The notes: generated by a model from the sequence alone, not told the origin. Shown: positions 51,391 through 61,085, numbered from the stretch's first letter. The stretch: 64,000 nucleotides of DNA from JAJYUU01 sp963822955 (GCA_963822955.1 CAWGJS010000001.1:186001-250000); one strand, 5' to 3'. Numbers and translations: made by a program.

Positions 51391-51451
51391 CCGCCGCAGC
51401 AAATCCGACGTGAGCTGGTCCTTGGCTGCCGGGCGTCAGATTGCCGACTTG

Positions 51452-52228
51452 CTATAGCTCGCGGCGCCGACGAGCAAGATGAACGGTGATGTCGGCGGCT
51501 ATCTCGACGGTCTCGGGCAGGACCTGCATGATCTGGCTGTATACCTCCTCTTGCTCCCAGGCCGGCAATTCGAGATAAGCCGAGATGGTGGACAGGTGGC
51601 CAACGTAGTCACGAGCACTCATCGTCAGGCGCCGCTCGATCACGAGCTCCTGAACATCTGTGAACCACTCAGTCCGCTGGAGCTCGGTACCCGGCCACTG
51701 CATGTCATGTCCCGGTGGCGTCCCGTCTGGAGATGGAACCTCGTCGCTGTCCAGGAACGGCGCCCGGGCCGCGCGAACAGCTTCCGCTAGAGCCGGGTCA
51801 GCCAGCTGGGCTGGTCCACCGAACGAGGCAAACACGCCGCCCGGCTCCAGTAGCGCCGCCATCCGCGCCCACCGACCTTCTGGGTTCGTCCAGTGCAGCG
51901 CCGCTGCCGCATAGACCAGCCCGTAGCTATCGTCGGGTTGCAGGTCCTCGAACGCGGCTTGGACGATCTTGACGTTTGCTGGCACATGCTTCTGCAGCTC
52001 GGCGAGCATGGCCGCGTCAGGGTCCGTCGCGGTGATCGTTACTCCCCGTTGAGCGAACACGCGAGTTGCCTTGCCCGTCCCCGCACCAATCTCCAGGGCA
52101 GTCCGGACCGGCTGAGCCGAATACGTCATCACCATGTCGAAGAGCTCCGCGGGATACCCCGGCCGGAATCGTTCGTAAGCCTCTGCTCTGGCTCCGAAGC
52201 TCATTGCGCGACCAGACACGTCGGGCAT
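51452..52228 (-). CDS. SAM-dependent methyltransferase
   Basis: A 258-residue class I methyltransferase of the methyltransf_11/25 type. FGARAEAYERFRPGYPAEL is typical, motif I is ALEIGAGTGKATRVFA, motif II is ITATDPDAAML, and AAALHWTNPEGRW with LEPGGVFASFG follow. The substrate is unknown; ubiquinone/menaquinone-like or small-molecule methylation is possible. The annotated ATG is at 52228; ATG 52204, before SFGARAEAY, is an alternative. It is convergent with the secreted protein gene, and the 60 bases between hold no clear terminator. Confidence 0.88.
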   Translation of the reverse strand: MPDVSGRAMSFGARAEAYERFRPGYPAELFDMVMTYSAQPVRTALEIGAGTGKATRVFAQRGVTITATDPDAAMLAELQKHVPANVKIVQAAFEDLQPDDSYGLVYAAAALHWTNPEGRWARMAALLEPGGVFASFGGPAQLADPALAEAVRAARAPFLDSDEVPSPDGTPPGHDMQWPGTELQRTEWFTDVQELVIERRLTMSARDYVGHLSTISAYLELPAWEQEEVYSQIMQVLPETVEIAADITVHLARRRREL

Positions 52229-52280
52229 CCTGCCACGAACTGCGCCATCAGTGCTTGGTCTTTCCCGGCGCGACCTAGCC

Positions 52281-52781
52281 TCAGGCTGAGCCTGGGGATC
52301 GTAGGTTAAGCCTCGCCGGGAGCAGCACGTCCCGTCCGCCGCAGCTCAGCGTGATGCCGCTCAGTGTTACGGCGATGCGCCGGCACGGCAGCGTGCTCAC
52401 CGGGCCATGACTACCGCCGAAGTTGGCTGAGTAGTCCTGGCGCTGCTCGGTCACCTGGCACGACGGCCTGGCAGGCGTGATGATGAAGACGTAGTTGGTT
52501 CCGCTGTCTTCGCCCAGTTCAGTGACGCCGATGCTGGCAGGCCTGCAGTCGCGGGCAGCCTGGACAAAGCAGGCCAGCGAGCCAGGATCGGCGCGGACAA
52601 GCTGCGTGTGGCTGGTCAGGAAATGGGTGGCCGCTGAGCCGCAGGTTGCGCGCTGCAGCGCGACGGGGTGATAGCTGATCCGCCAGACGGCCAGCGCTGC
52701 AGCGACGGCGGCCACGATGACCGCCCCGATGACGATGACCGCCAGGGATCTTCGCCTGCGGCTGCCAGGATCAGGTTGCAT
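52281..52781 (-). CDS. Membrane-anchored protein of unknown function
   Basis: A 166-residue protein with a basic N-terminus (SRRRRS), one membrane anchor (LAVIVIGAVIVAAVAAALAV) and an extracytoplasmic domain with six cysteines (ATCGSA, LACFVQ, DCRPA, SCQVTE, LPCRRI, LSCGGR), probably three disulfides. No named family is recognised. It follows the methyltransferase gene (same strand, upstream) by about 50 bases in genome order but is transcribed first. Confidence 0.7.
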   Translation of the reverse strand: MQPDPGSRRRRSLAVIVIGAVIVAAVAAALAVWRISYHPVALQRATCGSAATHFLTSHTQLVRADPGSLACFVQAARDCRPASIGVTELGEDSGTNYVFIITPARPSCQVTEQRQDYSANFGGSHGPVSTLPCRRIAVTLSGITLSCGGRDVLLPARLNLRSPGSA

Positions 52782-52951
52782 GCTGCTCCCGCCGTGACGT
52801 GAAAGTCAGCCCTTTGACGCAGCGTGCGAGCGCGCCGTTCCGGCGGAGCCGACATGGCGCGCCGATTTTGTCAGAGGTGGCAGGCAGGCTCTTCCTGTCC
52901 GCGCCGGCCGGGTGCTGACGGCCCGGACGCCCCCGACGGGACGGCGGCCTG

Positions 52952-53206
52952 ATGCTCGGCCTATATGAGCGCACCAACCTTGCCAAGGACGCCAGCCTGC
53001 CGCCCGGCCCGCCCAGCACAACCGAGTTCAGTCTGGGCATCCCGGCCGGATCGCGGGAAGAGGTCGGCGAGATGCTCCGGCGAGCCGAAGCCGCCGGCGG
53101 CACGCTCACAGCGCCCGCTCAGATGCGGCCGTTCGGCGTCTACTCCGGGTACTTCACCGATCCCGATGGTCATCTGTTCGAGATCGCCTGGAACTCCAGC
53201 GAGTAG
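52952..53206 (+). pseudogene. Glyoxalase/VOC domain fragment (C-terminal half)
   Basis: The 84 codons read as the second half of a VOC-fold protein: LMLGLYERTNLAKDA, STTEFSLGI, REEVGEMLRRAEAAGGTL and FGVYSGYFTDPDGHLFEIAW, the latter with the metal-binding Glu. The expected first half (H/E-x-x-V ... A-x-x-F-Y) is not found upstream, where the frame gives arginine- and proline-rich sequence. It is either an N-terminal deletion remnant or a badly damaged gene. It is convergent with the ketopantoate reductase gene. Confidence 0.7.
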
Positions 53207-53231
53207 AAGGGGGCGGACTCTCAACACGGCG

Positions 53232-54170
53232 TCAGCGTGACCGGTGCAGGCTGTTGTTGTAGACGCGCAGCTGCATCGTGGCCAGGTCGAGCAGCGGAGC
53301 CTTGATCCCGTGGTCAGCGCCGCGGCGCGCCAGGTCAGCCAGAACCTGCTCGACCTCCGCCCGCCGCCCATCGGCCACATCCCGTGACAGTGACGAGTTG
53401 ACTGCCGAGCCGGCCTGGGTGACCAGCCGCGTCGTGCTGTCGATCGCATCGGCGGGTATCGGGTAGCCCGCCGCGGTCGCGATAGCGCTAGCCTCAGCCA
53501 GAATGGCCGGGCCCAGGTCACGTCCGCCGGGAACGGCCACGATGTCGCCGACAGTGCCGCGCATCAGGCAGGTCAGCGCGCCGATGGTGGCGACGAACAC
53601 CCACTTCTGCCACATGCGCGCGACGATCTCGTCGCTGATGCTGGCGTCAAACCCGGCCCCGGCCAGCTGGTCGTAGGCCGCCTGAAGCCGGGGCTCGCGG
53701 GCGCCGTCCTGCGTACCGATCACGAGGCTCGCAGACGGACCAAGTTGGACTATGTCGCCCTTGTCGTTGAGCTGCGTGGCGATGACGATCACGCCGCCGA
53801 GTACCGCAGGCTCGCCGAACCGCCCGCTGAGCACAGCCAGGTGAGCCATCCCGTTCAGGAACGGCACCACCGCGGTATCCAGTCCGACGGCTGGCGCAAA
53901 ATCTGCGATGGCCTGGTCCAGCGCGGTTGCCTTGACCGACAGCAGCACGACGTCCGCGGGCTCGGTCAGTTCTCCCGCCACGACCAGGTTCGGCCGCACC
54001 ACCTGGCCGCCGTCGGTCCCATCCTCCGGCCCCACGATCCGGAGCCCGCGCTCGCGCAACTGCCCTGCGCGGCGCGGGCGCACGAGGAAGGTGACGTCCC
54101 GGCCAGCCTGCGCCAGCCGTGCCCCGAAATAGCCGCCGGTGGCGCCTGCGCCGACTACGAGGATCGTCAT
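53232..54170 (-). CDS. Ketopantoate reductase-family dehydrogenase
   Basis: A 312-residue NADPH-dependent reductase of the ApbA/PanE family. The Rossmann motif is ILVVGAGATGGYFGARLAQAG, followed by VLLSVKATALDQAI (with the catalytic Lys in K-A), FLNGMAHL (N-G), and the C-terminal helical domain with the Glu region NSSLSRDVADGRRAEVEQVL. It would reduce 2-dehydropantoate to pantoate for coenzyme A, or a related 2-oxoacid; paralogues are common, so the panE assignment is not certain. Start ATG 54170 has AGGAGG upstream. Confidence 0.88.
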   Translation of the reverse strand: MTILVVGAGATGGYFGARLAQAGRDVTFLVRPRRAGQLRERGLRIVGPEDGTDGGQVVRPNLVVAGELTEPADVVLLSVKATALDQAIADFAPAVGLDTAVVPFLNGMAHLAVLSGRFGEPAVLGGVIVIATQLNDKGDIVQLGPSASLVIGTQDGAREPRLQAAYDQLAGAGFDASISDEIVARMWQKWVFVATIGALTCLMRGTVGDIVAVPGGRDLGPAILAEASAIATAAGYPIPADAIDSTTRLVTQAGSAVNSSLSRDVADGRRAEVEQVLADLARRGADHGIKAPLLDLATMQLRVYNNSLHRSR

Positions 54171-54365
54171 GGACGTCGCGCCTCCTTCCCCCAACCATGC
54201 GAACTGACTTAACCTACCGAGATCAACAAGGCGCCGTTCCGGGCAGGGCACGAGCTGAGCGCATCTGAGGGAGATCGGATGATCTTGTCGACTGCGGGTT
54301 CAGACTGACCTTGCGCGTCGCGCAGCAAGTTGCACGCGGCGCACGGCCCGCCGAGACTTGATGGC

Positions 54366-54752
54366 ATGAGCCCGCTGGCGCTGCTGGCCTTCGCGCTACT
54401 GCTCCCGACTCTCGCCGGGTTCGCGCTCGTGCTCAGTTTGCGCAGTTACCGTCGGCTCGCCGAGGCGCGGCTTTGCCCGCCGCCAGCTGAGCCGGTCGAT
54501 CGCATTGCCGAGCGCCTGCGGCGGCTGCGCACGGAACTCGAGGCAGCCGAGTGCCGCGAGCGCGGCACCGCAAAGAGGCATCATGTGGTGGCCGCACGCG
54601 GCGCCTACATCGATACGCTGAGCGCCGCGTGCGAGCGCCTTGGCGTGAGTCCGCCAGCAGGTGGTGACCGAGTTCGCCAGGCGGAGATCTACCGGGTGGA
54701 AGCTGCCCTGCGGGAGCACGGCCTGGACGTCAGGGAAGCCGAAGCTCCCTGA
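54366..54752 (+). CDS. Single-helix membrane protein with cytoplasmic coil
   Basis: A 128-residue protein. An N-terminal helix (LALLAFALLLPTLAGFALVL) is followed by a charged, helix-rich region (RIAERLRRLRTELEAAECRE and VRQAEIYRVEAALREHGLDV) that may form a coiled coil. It is probably anchored in the membrane with the body in the cytoplasm. No family is recognised. It is convergent with the UgpC-type ATPase gene, and the two stops are 17 bases apart around a hairpin. Confidence 0.65.
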   Translation: MSPLALLAFALLLPTLAGFALVLSLRSYRRLAEARLCPPPAEPVDRIAERLRRLRTELEAAECRERGTAKRHHVVAARGAYIDTLSAACERLGVSPPAGGDRVRQAEIYRVEAALREHGLDVREAEAP

Positions 54753-54768
54753 CGCCCACAGCCGGGCG
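54753..54768. terminator. Hairpin between convergent genes
   Basis: CGCCC and GGGCG pair around a six-base loop, directly between the two stop codons. A second hairpin CAGGGA/TCCCTG lies at 54731-54751, inside the end of the upstream gene. Together they could terminate transcription from both sides. Confidence 0.45.
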
Positions 54769-54769
54769 G

Positions 54770-55969
54770 CTATCCCGCTGCGGCAGACCGGATCTCCTTC
54801 GTCAGGTTCGCACCCGATTGCGGATCGAAGACGTGCAGGGCGCGCGTATCGGCCCACAGCTCGGCGTTGTCGCCCTCGCGAATCCGCGTCTCCGTACCTA
54901 CCCGGGCCGTGACAGTTTCCTCCTGGGCGCCAGTGTCCCGGCCGGAGTCGGCAGCGAGGTCGGCGAGCTGCTCGACCTTGGCCGACAGGTCACTCTCCTG
55001 CGTGAAGTACACGAAGACGTCCGAGCCCATCGACTCGACAACCTCGATCGTGGCGCGGAAGGTCACGCCCAGGCCGCGGTGCTCTGGCGGCACGAGCGCG
55101 GCGTCCTCGAAGTTCTCCGGGCGGATCCCGACGATGACGTCGCGCCCTGCATTCGAGCGCTCGATCGTCTGGCGGAGCACGGGGCTCAGCGGGATGCTCC
55201 CGATGCCGGTCCGCAGGCTATTGTCCTCGACGGTGGCGGCCATGAAGTTCATCGCAGGTGAGCCGATGAAGCCAGCCACGAACAAGTTATCCGGGCTGTC
55301 ATACAGTTCCTTTGGGCTCCCGGCCTGCTGTAAGACGCCCGCACGCATGACCGCGAGCCGGTCCCCCAGCGTCATGGCCTCGGTCTGATCGTGCGTGACG
55401 TAGACCATGGTGGTGCCGAGCCGCCGTTGCAGTCGCGACAGCTCGGTGCGGGTCTGGACCCGCAGCTTGGCGTCCAGGTTGGACAGCGGCTCGTCCATGA
55501 GGAACGCGGCAGGGTCGCGGACGATCGCCCGGCCCATCGCGACGCGCTGGCGCTGGCCGCCGGACAGGTTGGCCGGCGGCCAGTCCAGGTGCTGGGTCAG
55601 GTCGAGGATGCGGGCAGCCTCATTGACCTTCTGATCGATCACCGCCTGCGGCGTCTTGGCCAGTTTGAGGGCAAAGCCCATGTTCTCCCTGACGGTCATG
55701 TGCGGGTACAGCGCATAGCTCTGGAACACCATCGCGATGTCCCGGTCCTTCGGCGCCTTGTTGTTCATCACGGTCCCGCCGATGCGCAGCTCGCCTTCGG
55801 TGATGTCCTCCAGCCCCGCGATCATGTTGAGCGTCGTGGACTTCCCGCAGCCTGACGGGCCCACGAGAATCACGAACTCACCGTCGGCGATGTTCATGGA
55901 GAAGTCGTTCACCGCGAGAGCGCCATCAGGGAAGCGCTTGGTGACGTGCTCCAGGACGATGTCAGCCAT
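54770..55969 (-). CDS. Sugar ABC transporter ATPase (UgpC/MsmK type)
   Basis: A 399-residue ATPase of the MalK/UgpC/MsmK group that energises sugar importers. Walker A is GPSGCGKST, the Q loop lies in MVFQSYALYPHMTV, the signature is LSGGQRQRVAMGRAI, Walker B is AFLMDEPLSNLD and the H loop is VTHDQTEAM. The C-terminal TOBE domain covers residues 240-385 (IVGIRPENFED). The gene is intact although its operon partners upstream are broken. Such ATPases are often shared between several sugar importers, so it may be retained for other systems. Confidence 0.93.
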   Translation of the reverse strand: MADIVLEHVTKRFPDGALAVNDFSMNIADGEFVILVGPSGCGKSTTLNMIAGLEDITEGELRIGGTVMNNKAPKDRDIAMVFQSYALYPHMTVRENMGFALKLAKTPQAVIDQKVNEAARILDLTQHLDWPPANLSGGQRQRVAMGRAIVRDPAAFLMDEPLSNLDAKLRVQTRTELSRLQRRLGTTMVYVTHDQTEAMTLGDRLAVMRAGVLQQAGSPKELYDSPDNLFVAGFIGSPAMNFMAATVEDNSLRTGIGSIPLSPVLRQTIERSNAGRDVIVGIRPENFEDAALVPPEHRGLGVTFRATIEVVESMGSDVFVYFTQESDLSAKVEQLADLAADSGRDTGAQEETVTARVGTETRIREGDNAELWADTRALHVFDPQSGANLTKEIRSAAAG

Positions 55970-56002
55970 TGTCTACTTCCTTCTCAGTAGCGGGCCGCCC
56001 GG

Positions 56003-56491
56003 CTAGCCCTTGACCGCGCCTGATGTCAGCCCAGCGACGATCCGGCGCTGGAAGAACACGACGAAGATGACGATTCGAATGGTGATGACAACCGCAGCGG
56101 CCGCGATCGGGACGGTCGGGACGGTGAACTGCGAGCTACCGCTGAAGTAGGCGATGGATGCAGGAGCAGTCCGGGAGGCAATCGTCGAGGTCAGCGAGAT
56201 CGCGAGCAGGAACTCGTTCCAGCAGAACAGGAACACCAGGATCGCGGTGGTCACCATGCCTGGCGCGGCCAGCGGCGGTCCGCTGCTGGCGGCAGAGGTC
56301 CCGCATGCGACGATCCCGGCTGAGCCGAGCAGCAGGCCGGCCACTGCCACCGCGCGCAGCTTCCTGGCAGCGGCCACGCGGCGCAGCCTCCACCGCGCTG
56401 AGAGGATCTGGCCGGCCTGGCTGTCTGAGGATTCATCGTTCCTCAAGCGCGGTGGTGACTGCCGGCTGCGCGGGCCGGCCGCTAATTCCAC
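56003..56491 (-). pseudogene. Deletion chimera: binding-protein signal fused to MalG-type permease end
   Basis: An ORF of 162 codons joins two unrelated pieces. Residues 33-70 are a lipoprotein signal (arginine-rich start, hydrophobic VAVAGLLLGSAGI, lipobox IVAC with the Cys at residue 63, then GTSAASSGP), the start of a sugar-binding lipoprotein. From residue 73, LAAPGMVTTAILVFLFCWNE is the end of the EAA loop and helices 5-6 of a MalG-type permease, closing FFQRRIVAGLTSGAVKG. The body of the binding protein, the whole MalF-type gene and most of malG are missing, an estimated 3 kb. The join lies near 56275. The frame is preserved, so a chimeric lipoprotein could be made but cannot transport. 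Confidence 0.82.
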
Positions 56492-57538
56492 GGCTTGACC
56501 TCCGGCGCGACCGAGGTAGGCGCCTGCCCGGCGGCCTCGTCAGCAACCCCGAAACCTGGCCGCTGAGCGACACCCGCCGAGCTGCGCCGCTGGATAATCT
56601 GCAGCGGCAGCAGCTGCCGAAGCGGCCGGACCTCCCCGCCGCGCATGATCGCGCACAGCCGCTCTGCGCCCAGTGCGCCGCTGTCCTCCAGCGGCTGGCG
56701 CACTGTGCTAAGGCCGAGCAGCTCCGCCGTCTGGATGTCGTCGAATCCGACCACGGATAGCTCACCAGGAATGGCAAGGCCGAGTCCCTCGGCCGCAGCG
56801 ACGACGCCCATGGCCTGGGTGTCCGACGCCGCGAAGATGGCCGACGGCGGTTCGGGCTGCGCCAGCATCTCGGCTGCCAGCGCTTCGGCACTCGCCGGGC
56901 CGTGCGGGCCCAGCCTGATGAGGCGCGCCTCGGCAGGTAAGCCTGCAGTCGTCAGCGCCCGGTGGTAGCCGACAAGACGGCGATCAGAAGACCGGAATCC
57001 CAGGGACGCAGACTTCCCGGGCGGCTGCCTGTCGCCCACGAAACCGATCCGCCGGTGGCCGAGCGACGTCATGTGCCTGGTGGCCAGCTCGCCCCCCGCT
57101 ACGTCGTCAATGATCGTGTGCGGCAGGCCGGGCAGGCTGACGTCGACAGCTACGAGGGGAACGGCTGCGGCCCGGAACTCGGCCATCTGGTGGCGACTCA
57201 GTGGCACCGACACGATGATCACGCCGGCCGCGTGGTGCCGGGCGGTCAGCGCAGCTAAATGATGATCCCGCTGAGCCGGGGAGTCGACGTTGCAGACGAC
57301 CGTGTCGTAGCCGTGCTTATCGAGGACCGAAAGTGCCCCGGCAAGACGCTCGACCGCGGGACAGCGCAGCGGCGAGCTGACTGGGCCGGTAGCCGAGCTG
57401 GTCGATGGCCTTGAGCACCTTGAGCCGGGTGGCGGCCCGCACCTGCTCAGCATTGTTGATCACACGGGAGACAGTTCCGACTCCGACGCCCGAAGCGGCC
57501 GCAACATCGGCGATTGTCGCCTTGCTGCGCACCCGCAT
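56482..57538 (-). pseudogene. LacI-family regulator with out-of-frame deletion
   Basis: The first frame (ATG 57538) encodes the LacI HTH and hinge: ATIADVAAASGVGVGTVSRV, NAEQVRAATRLKVL, LGYRPSQLAAALSRG, and stops at 57317. The second frame continues the family from AVERLAGALSVLDKHGYDTV to the C-terminus (LAIPGELSVVGFDDIQTAE). At the join (near 57360) about a dozen residues of the usual linker after the hinge are missing and the frame changes, so this looks like a small deletion rather than a single-base error. Start 57538 was chosen because upstream codons encode the operator. The protein made would be only a DNA-binding stub. Confidence 0.82.
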
Positions 57539-57564
57539 GCCGGCCTCCCACGCGCCGGCCCGTT

Positions 57565-57580
57565 TTGGAACCGGTTCCAA
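57565..57580. promoter_or_regulatory. LacI-type operator TTGGAACCGGTTCCAA
   Basis: A perfect 16-base palindrome with the central CG typical of LacI-family operators, 27 bases upstream of the lacI ATG. It is probably the autoregulatory site of this (now broken) regulator. Confidence 0.7.
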
Positions 57581-57747
57581 CACTGCCTCAGTCAATGCTC
57601 TCCTTGACTCACCGGGCCGTCAAGTTGTCATAGCGGCGGGACTGATGTGGCAAATACGGACAATTCCGAATGAGTCCCCGGAACTTGGGCGCCTGTCGTA
57701 ACGTTGGCTGCATAGTTGGCACGCCGTCGTTCGGGGGGCTCAGCGAC

Positions 57748-59073
57748 GTGGTAGATCCGGGAGGCGCCAGCGCGGCGGCGGCATCGCCAGTTGGGGTGAC
57801 AGCGGTGGACACAACAGCGGTGGACACAACAGCGGTCGACGGCGCCCGCGGCTACGACCGCCTGCGCCGCCGCCGGATCATCCTCCTCGCGGCGGTTGCG
57901 GTCGTCGTCATCGCCGGAGCCAGCGCACTGCTGCTCACCTCGCAGATCAAATCGCCGGCCGAGCAGGCCGCTCAGACCAGACCTCCGGCACTGACCGACC
58001 TGACCGCGCCGGTGCAGAATATGGTGCTGACCACGACGGTGCTCGGCGAGGCCGTGGTCCATCCGCCGAAGGAGTTCAGCCCGTCGGCCATCGGCGGCTC
58101 TGGCGGCGAGCGAGCGGCGCGTCCAGCCAGAACGTCCAGCCGATCGTGACCAGGATCCTCCGCCACAGTGGCAGCATCGTCGGCCAGGGCAGCGTCCTGC
58201 TAGAGGTAGCCGGCCAGCCCTTCTTCGTCCTGCAAGGGACAGTCCCCGCCTACCGCAACCTGGAGCCGGGCGAGACGGGGCTGGACGTCACGGAACTGCA
58301 GGATGACCTTGCAGTCGCTCGGCTACTCGAGCGGCACCGATGCCAGCGGGTCCTTCGGGTCCGGCACATCGGCAGCGGTCGACGCCTTCTATAAGGGCAT
58401 CGGCTACGCGCCGCGAGCAGATCACGAGCGGCCCGAAGGCCGATCGCGGACCGGTGGTCCCGCTTGGCCAGTTCACCTTCGTACCGCGGCTGCCCGCCAG
58501 GATCGCCAAGCTCAGCGCCACAGTGGGCCAGTCGATCAGCGCCGACGCGCTGACCCTGGCGATCGGCAGTCCCACTATCTCCGGCCAGCTCAACCCCAGC
58601 GAAGCCATCGTCGTCAGGCCCGGCATGCCAGTCACGATCACCGAGCCTGGCTCTGGCGCACCATTCCCGGCCGGATCACCTCAGTGTCGCACGTGACCGC
58701 GAGCAAGGCATCGGTGTCCGGCGGCCTCTACGTGCGCGCGGGCATCAGGCCGGACCACCCGCTACCGATGTCTCTGGTGGGCCAGGACCTCTCACTGACC
58801 ATCGCTGCCGCACGCAGTCACGGGGCCGTGCTAGCGGTCCCGGAAGCCGCTGTCTTCGCTAGCGCGAACGGCCGGACGTATGTTTCCAAGCTCGTCGGCA
58901 CCACGGCCGTGCGCGTTGCCGTGCAGGTGGGGATGTCGGGCGGCGGCCTGCTGCAGGTCACGCCGCTGCAGCCGGGTGCGCTGACGGCCGGTGACCGGGT
59001 CATCACCGGCGAGAACTACTCGACGGCCGGCAGCGCACGGACCGCCGTTGGGGCCAGCAGGCCCGGACAATGA
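57748..59073 (+). pseudogene. Periplasmic adaptor (HlyD/MacA-like with peptidoglycan-binding domain), four frame changes
   Basis: Five frame segments rebuild one protein of about 441 residues: a membrane anchor (IILLAAVAVVVIAGASALLL), the barrel-sandwich start (DLTAPVQNMVLTTTVLGEAV, VTRILRHSGSIVGQG), a PG_binding_1 domain (ETGLDVTELQDDL, LQSLGYSSG, AAVDAFYKGIGY), and the membrane-proximal parts (PVVPLGQFTFVPRL, PGRITSVSHVTASK, AVPEAAVFASANGRTYV). Frames switch near 58105, 58305, 58412 and 58655. The net change is zero, so the last segment still overlaps the ATPase ATG as ATGA. As written the gene makes only a short N-terminal peptide. Confidence 0.78.
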
Positions 59074-59837
59074 CCGCAGCGTCGGCTCAGCTTCCGGTAA
59101 CCGAGCCGCCGGTAATTCAGCTGTCGGCCGCCGGTTACACCTACTCCGGGCCGCCGCCGGTACAGGCGCTGAAGCCGACCGACCTGGTCATCAGGCGCGG
59201 CGAGCACGTGGCCATCATGGGCCCGTCAGGATCTGGCAAGTCGACGCTGCTCAACCTGCTCGGCCTGCTCGACCGGCCCACGGAGGGCAGGCTTGAGATC
59301 GACGGCATCGACCTTGGCCGGGCATCCGAGCGCGACCGGGCCGCCGTCCGGGCGCGGCACATCGGCTTCGTCTTCCAGTCGTTCCACCTGCTGCCGCATC
59401 GGTCGGCAGTCGAGAACGTGATGCTTGCCCAGGTCTACGCCGACAGTGCCGCGACGACGCAGGTACGCCGAGGCAATGTCCGCGCTCGGCGGCGTCGGCC
59501 TGGCCTATCGGGCGCACGCGCTGCCGACCGAGCTCTCTGGCGGTGAGCGCCAGCGGGTAGCGATGGCCCGCGCGCTGGTCAACCGCCCGTCGCTGCTGCT
59601 GTGCGATGAGCCGACCGGGAATCTGGATACCACGTCCACCGAAGAGCTGACGAATCTGCTCAGCGTCCTGCACGACCAGGGAGCGACACTCGTGGTGATC
59701 ACCCACAACCCGGTGGTCGCGGCCCGAGCCCAGCGGCTGATCAGGATCCAGGACGGCGGCTGTCGGACCTGCAGGAAGATCCCGGCGTGCACGCCGGCGA
59801 ACGGGACGGGGGCTCGCATGCGCTCTCGGGCGGCTAG
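59070..59837 (+). pseudogene. MacB-type ABC ATPase, two frame changes
   Basis: Rebuilt from three frames, this is a LolD/MacB-class ATPase of about 255 residues. The first frame has Walker A (GPSGSGKST) and the Q loop (FVFQSFHLLPHRSA). After a change near 59460, the second has the signature LSGGERQRVAMARAL, Walker B (LLLCDEPTGNLD) and VITHNP. After a change near 59757 (one base missing in GGCCGG-like context) the tail RLSDLQEDPGVHAGE ends at the TAG 59835-59837. As written, the ATPase is split between its Q loop and signature and cannot work. Confidence 0.82.
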
Positions 59838-59846
59838 CCACGGGCG

Positions 59847-61085
59847 GTGAACCGCCGGAGCCGGAGTGTCAAGACCCCGTCGCGGTTCCGCCTAGCGGAC
59901 CTGGCGAGCGAAGCGATGGCCGGGCTGCTGCAGCGCCCCGGCCGCTCAGCACTGACCGTGCTCGGCACCGTTGCGGGCATTGGCGGTTTCGTCGCCATCG
60001 TCGCGTTGTCGCAGACAGCCGCCGGGCAGATCGGCAAGGACTTCAACGTGCAGGACGCCACTCAGGTGACGGTGACCGATACGGGCGCACGCGGCGGGTC
60101 GGCCAACCCGACGATGGACTTCCCGAGTGAACGCTGACGCGCTGGTGGATCGCATACACGGTGTCCTGGCAGCCGGCGTCTGGTGGCCGGTTAACTTCGA
60201 CAAGCGGCGGTGAGCGCGCTGCCGCCCAGTGCCGACGGGAGGAAGGTAGGCCTGCCAGTGACGGCGGCAAGCCCGGGCGCGCTGATCGCTAGCGGCGCGC
60301 AGCTCGCCGCGGGCGTGCTGTTCAACCAGTTCCATGAGGCCACCGCACAGAACGTCGCCGTGCTCGGCAAGTCCGCTGCGGCGCAACTCGGCATCTCCAG
60401 CGTGGTGAACGAGCCCGCTGTCTTCATCGGCGGACAGCCGTTCACCGTCGTCGGCATCCTGGCGGACGACCCGCGGCTGCCGCAGCTGAACCTTGGCGTG
60501 ACGGTACCCGAGAGCACCGCACTGCACCTGTGGGGCCCGCCGCCGTCCTACTTCCCGGCGCAGATGGTGATCCACACCAGGCTCGGCGCCGCTCAGGTCG
60601 TTGCGAAGCAGGCGGCCGTAGCGCTGCGGCCCGATGACCCGAAGCTGCTGAGTGCCAACGCACCCGTCAACCCAGCCCAGCTGAAGAAGTCGGTGACGGC
60701 AAGCCTCAATACCGTATTCCTCGCGCTCGCCGGGGTCGCACTGATAATCGGCGCGGTGGGAATCGCGAACACGACGCTGGTGGCGGTGCTTGAACGGTCC
60801 AGCGAGATCGGACTGCGCCGCGCACTCGGCGCCAGGCCCCGGCACATCGCCATCCAGTTCCTGGCCGAGTCCACTGCACTCGGGCTGTTCGGCGGTCTGG
60901 TGGGCGCCTGCCTCGGGGTGCTCGTCGCGATCGGCGTGACGATCTCCGAGCACTGGACGGCACTGCTCGACGCCCGTATCGTCTTCGCGGCGCCTGCTGC
61001 CGGTGCTGTGATCGGGCTGCTGGCCGGCCTGTACCCGGCGCTGCGCGCTAGCGCGATCGAGCCCGCCGATGCGCTGCGCCGCTGA
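59847..61085 (+). pseudogene. MacB-type permease, two frame changes
   Basis: Three frames make a FtsX/MacB permease of about 412 residues. GTG 59847 begins NRRSRSVKTPSRFRLADL and helix 1 (GRSALTVLGTVAGIGGFVAI). The frame breaks near 60128, continues as NADALVDRIHGVLAAGVWW, breaks again near 60212 and then stays open to the end with the periplasmic domain (FNQFHEATAQNVAVLGKSAA) and the last three helices (VALIIGAVGIANTTLVAVLE, EIGLRRALGARPRHI, AGLYPALRASAIEPADALR). Net frame change is zero. It is the third gene of the same decayed operon. Confidence 0.82.
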
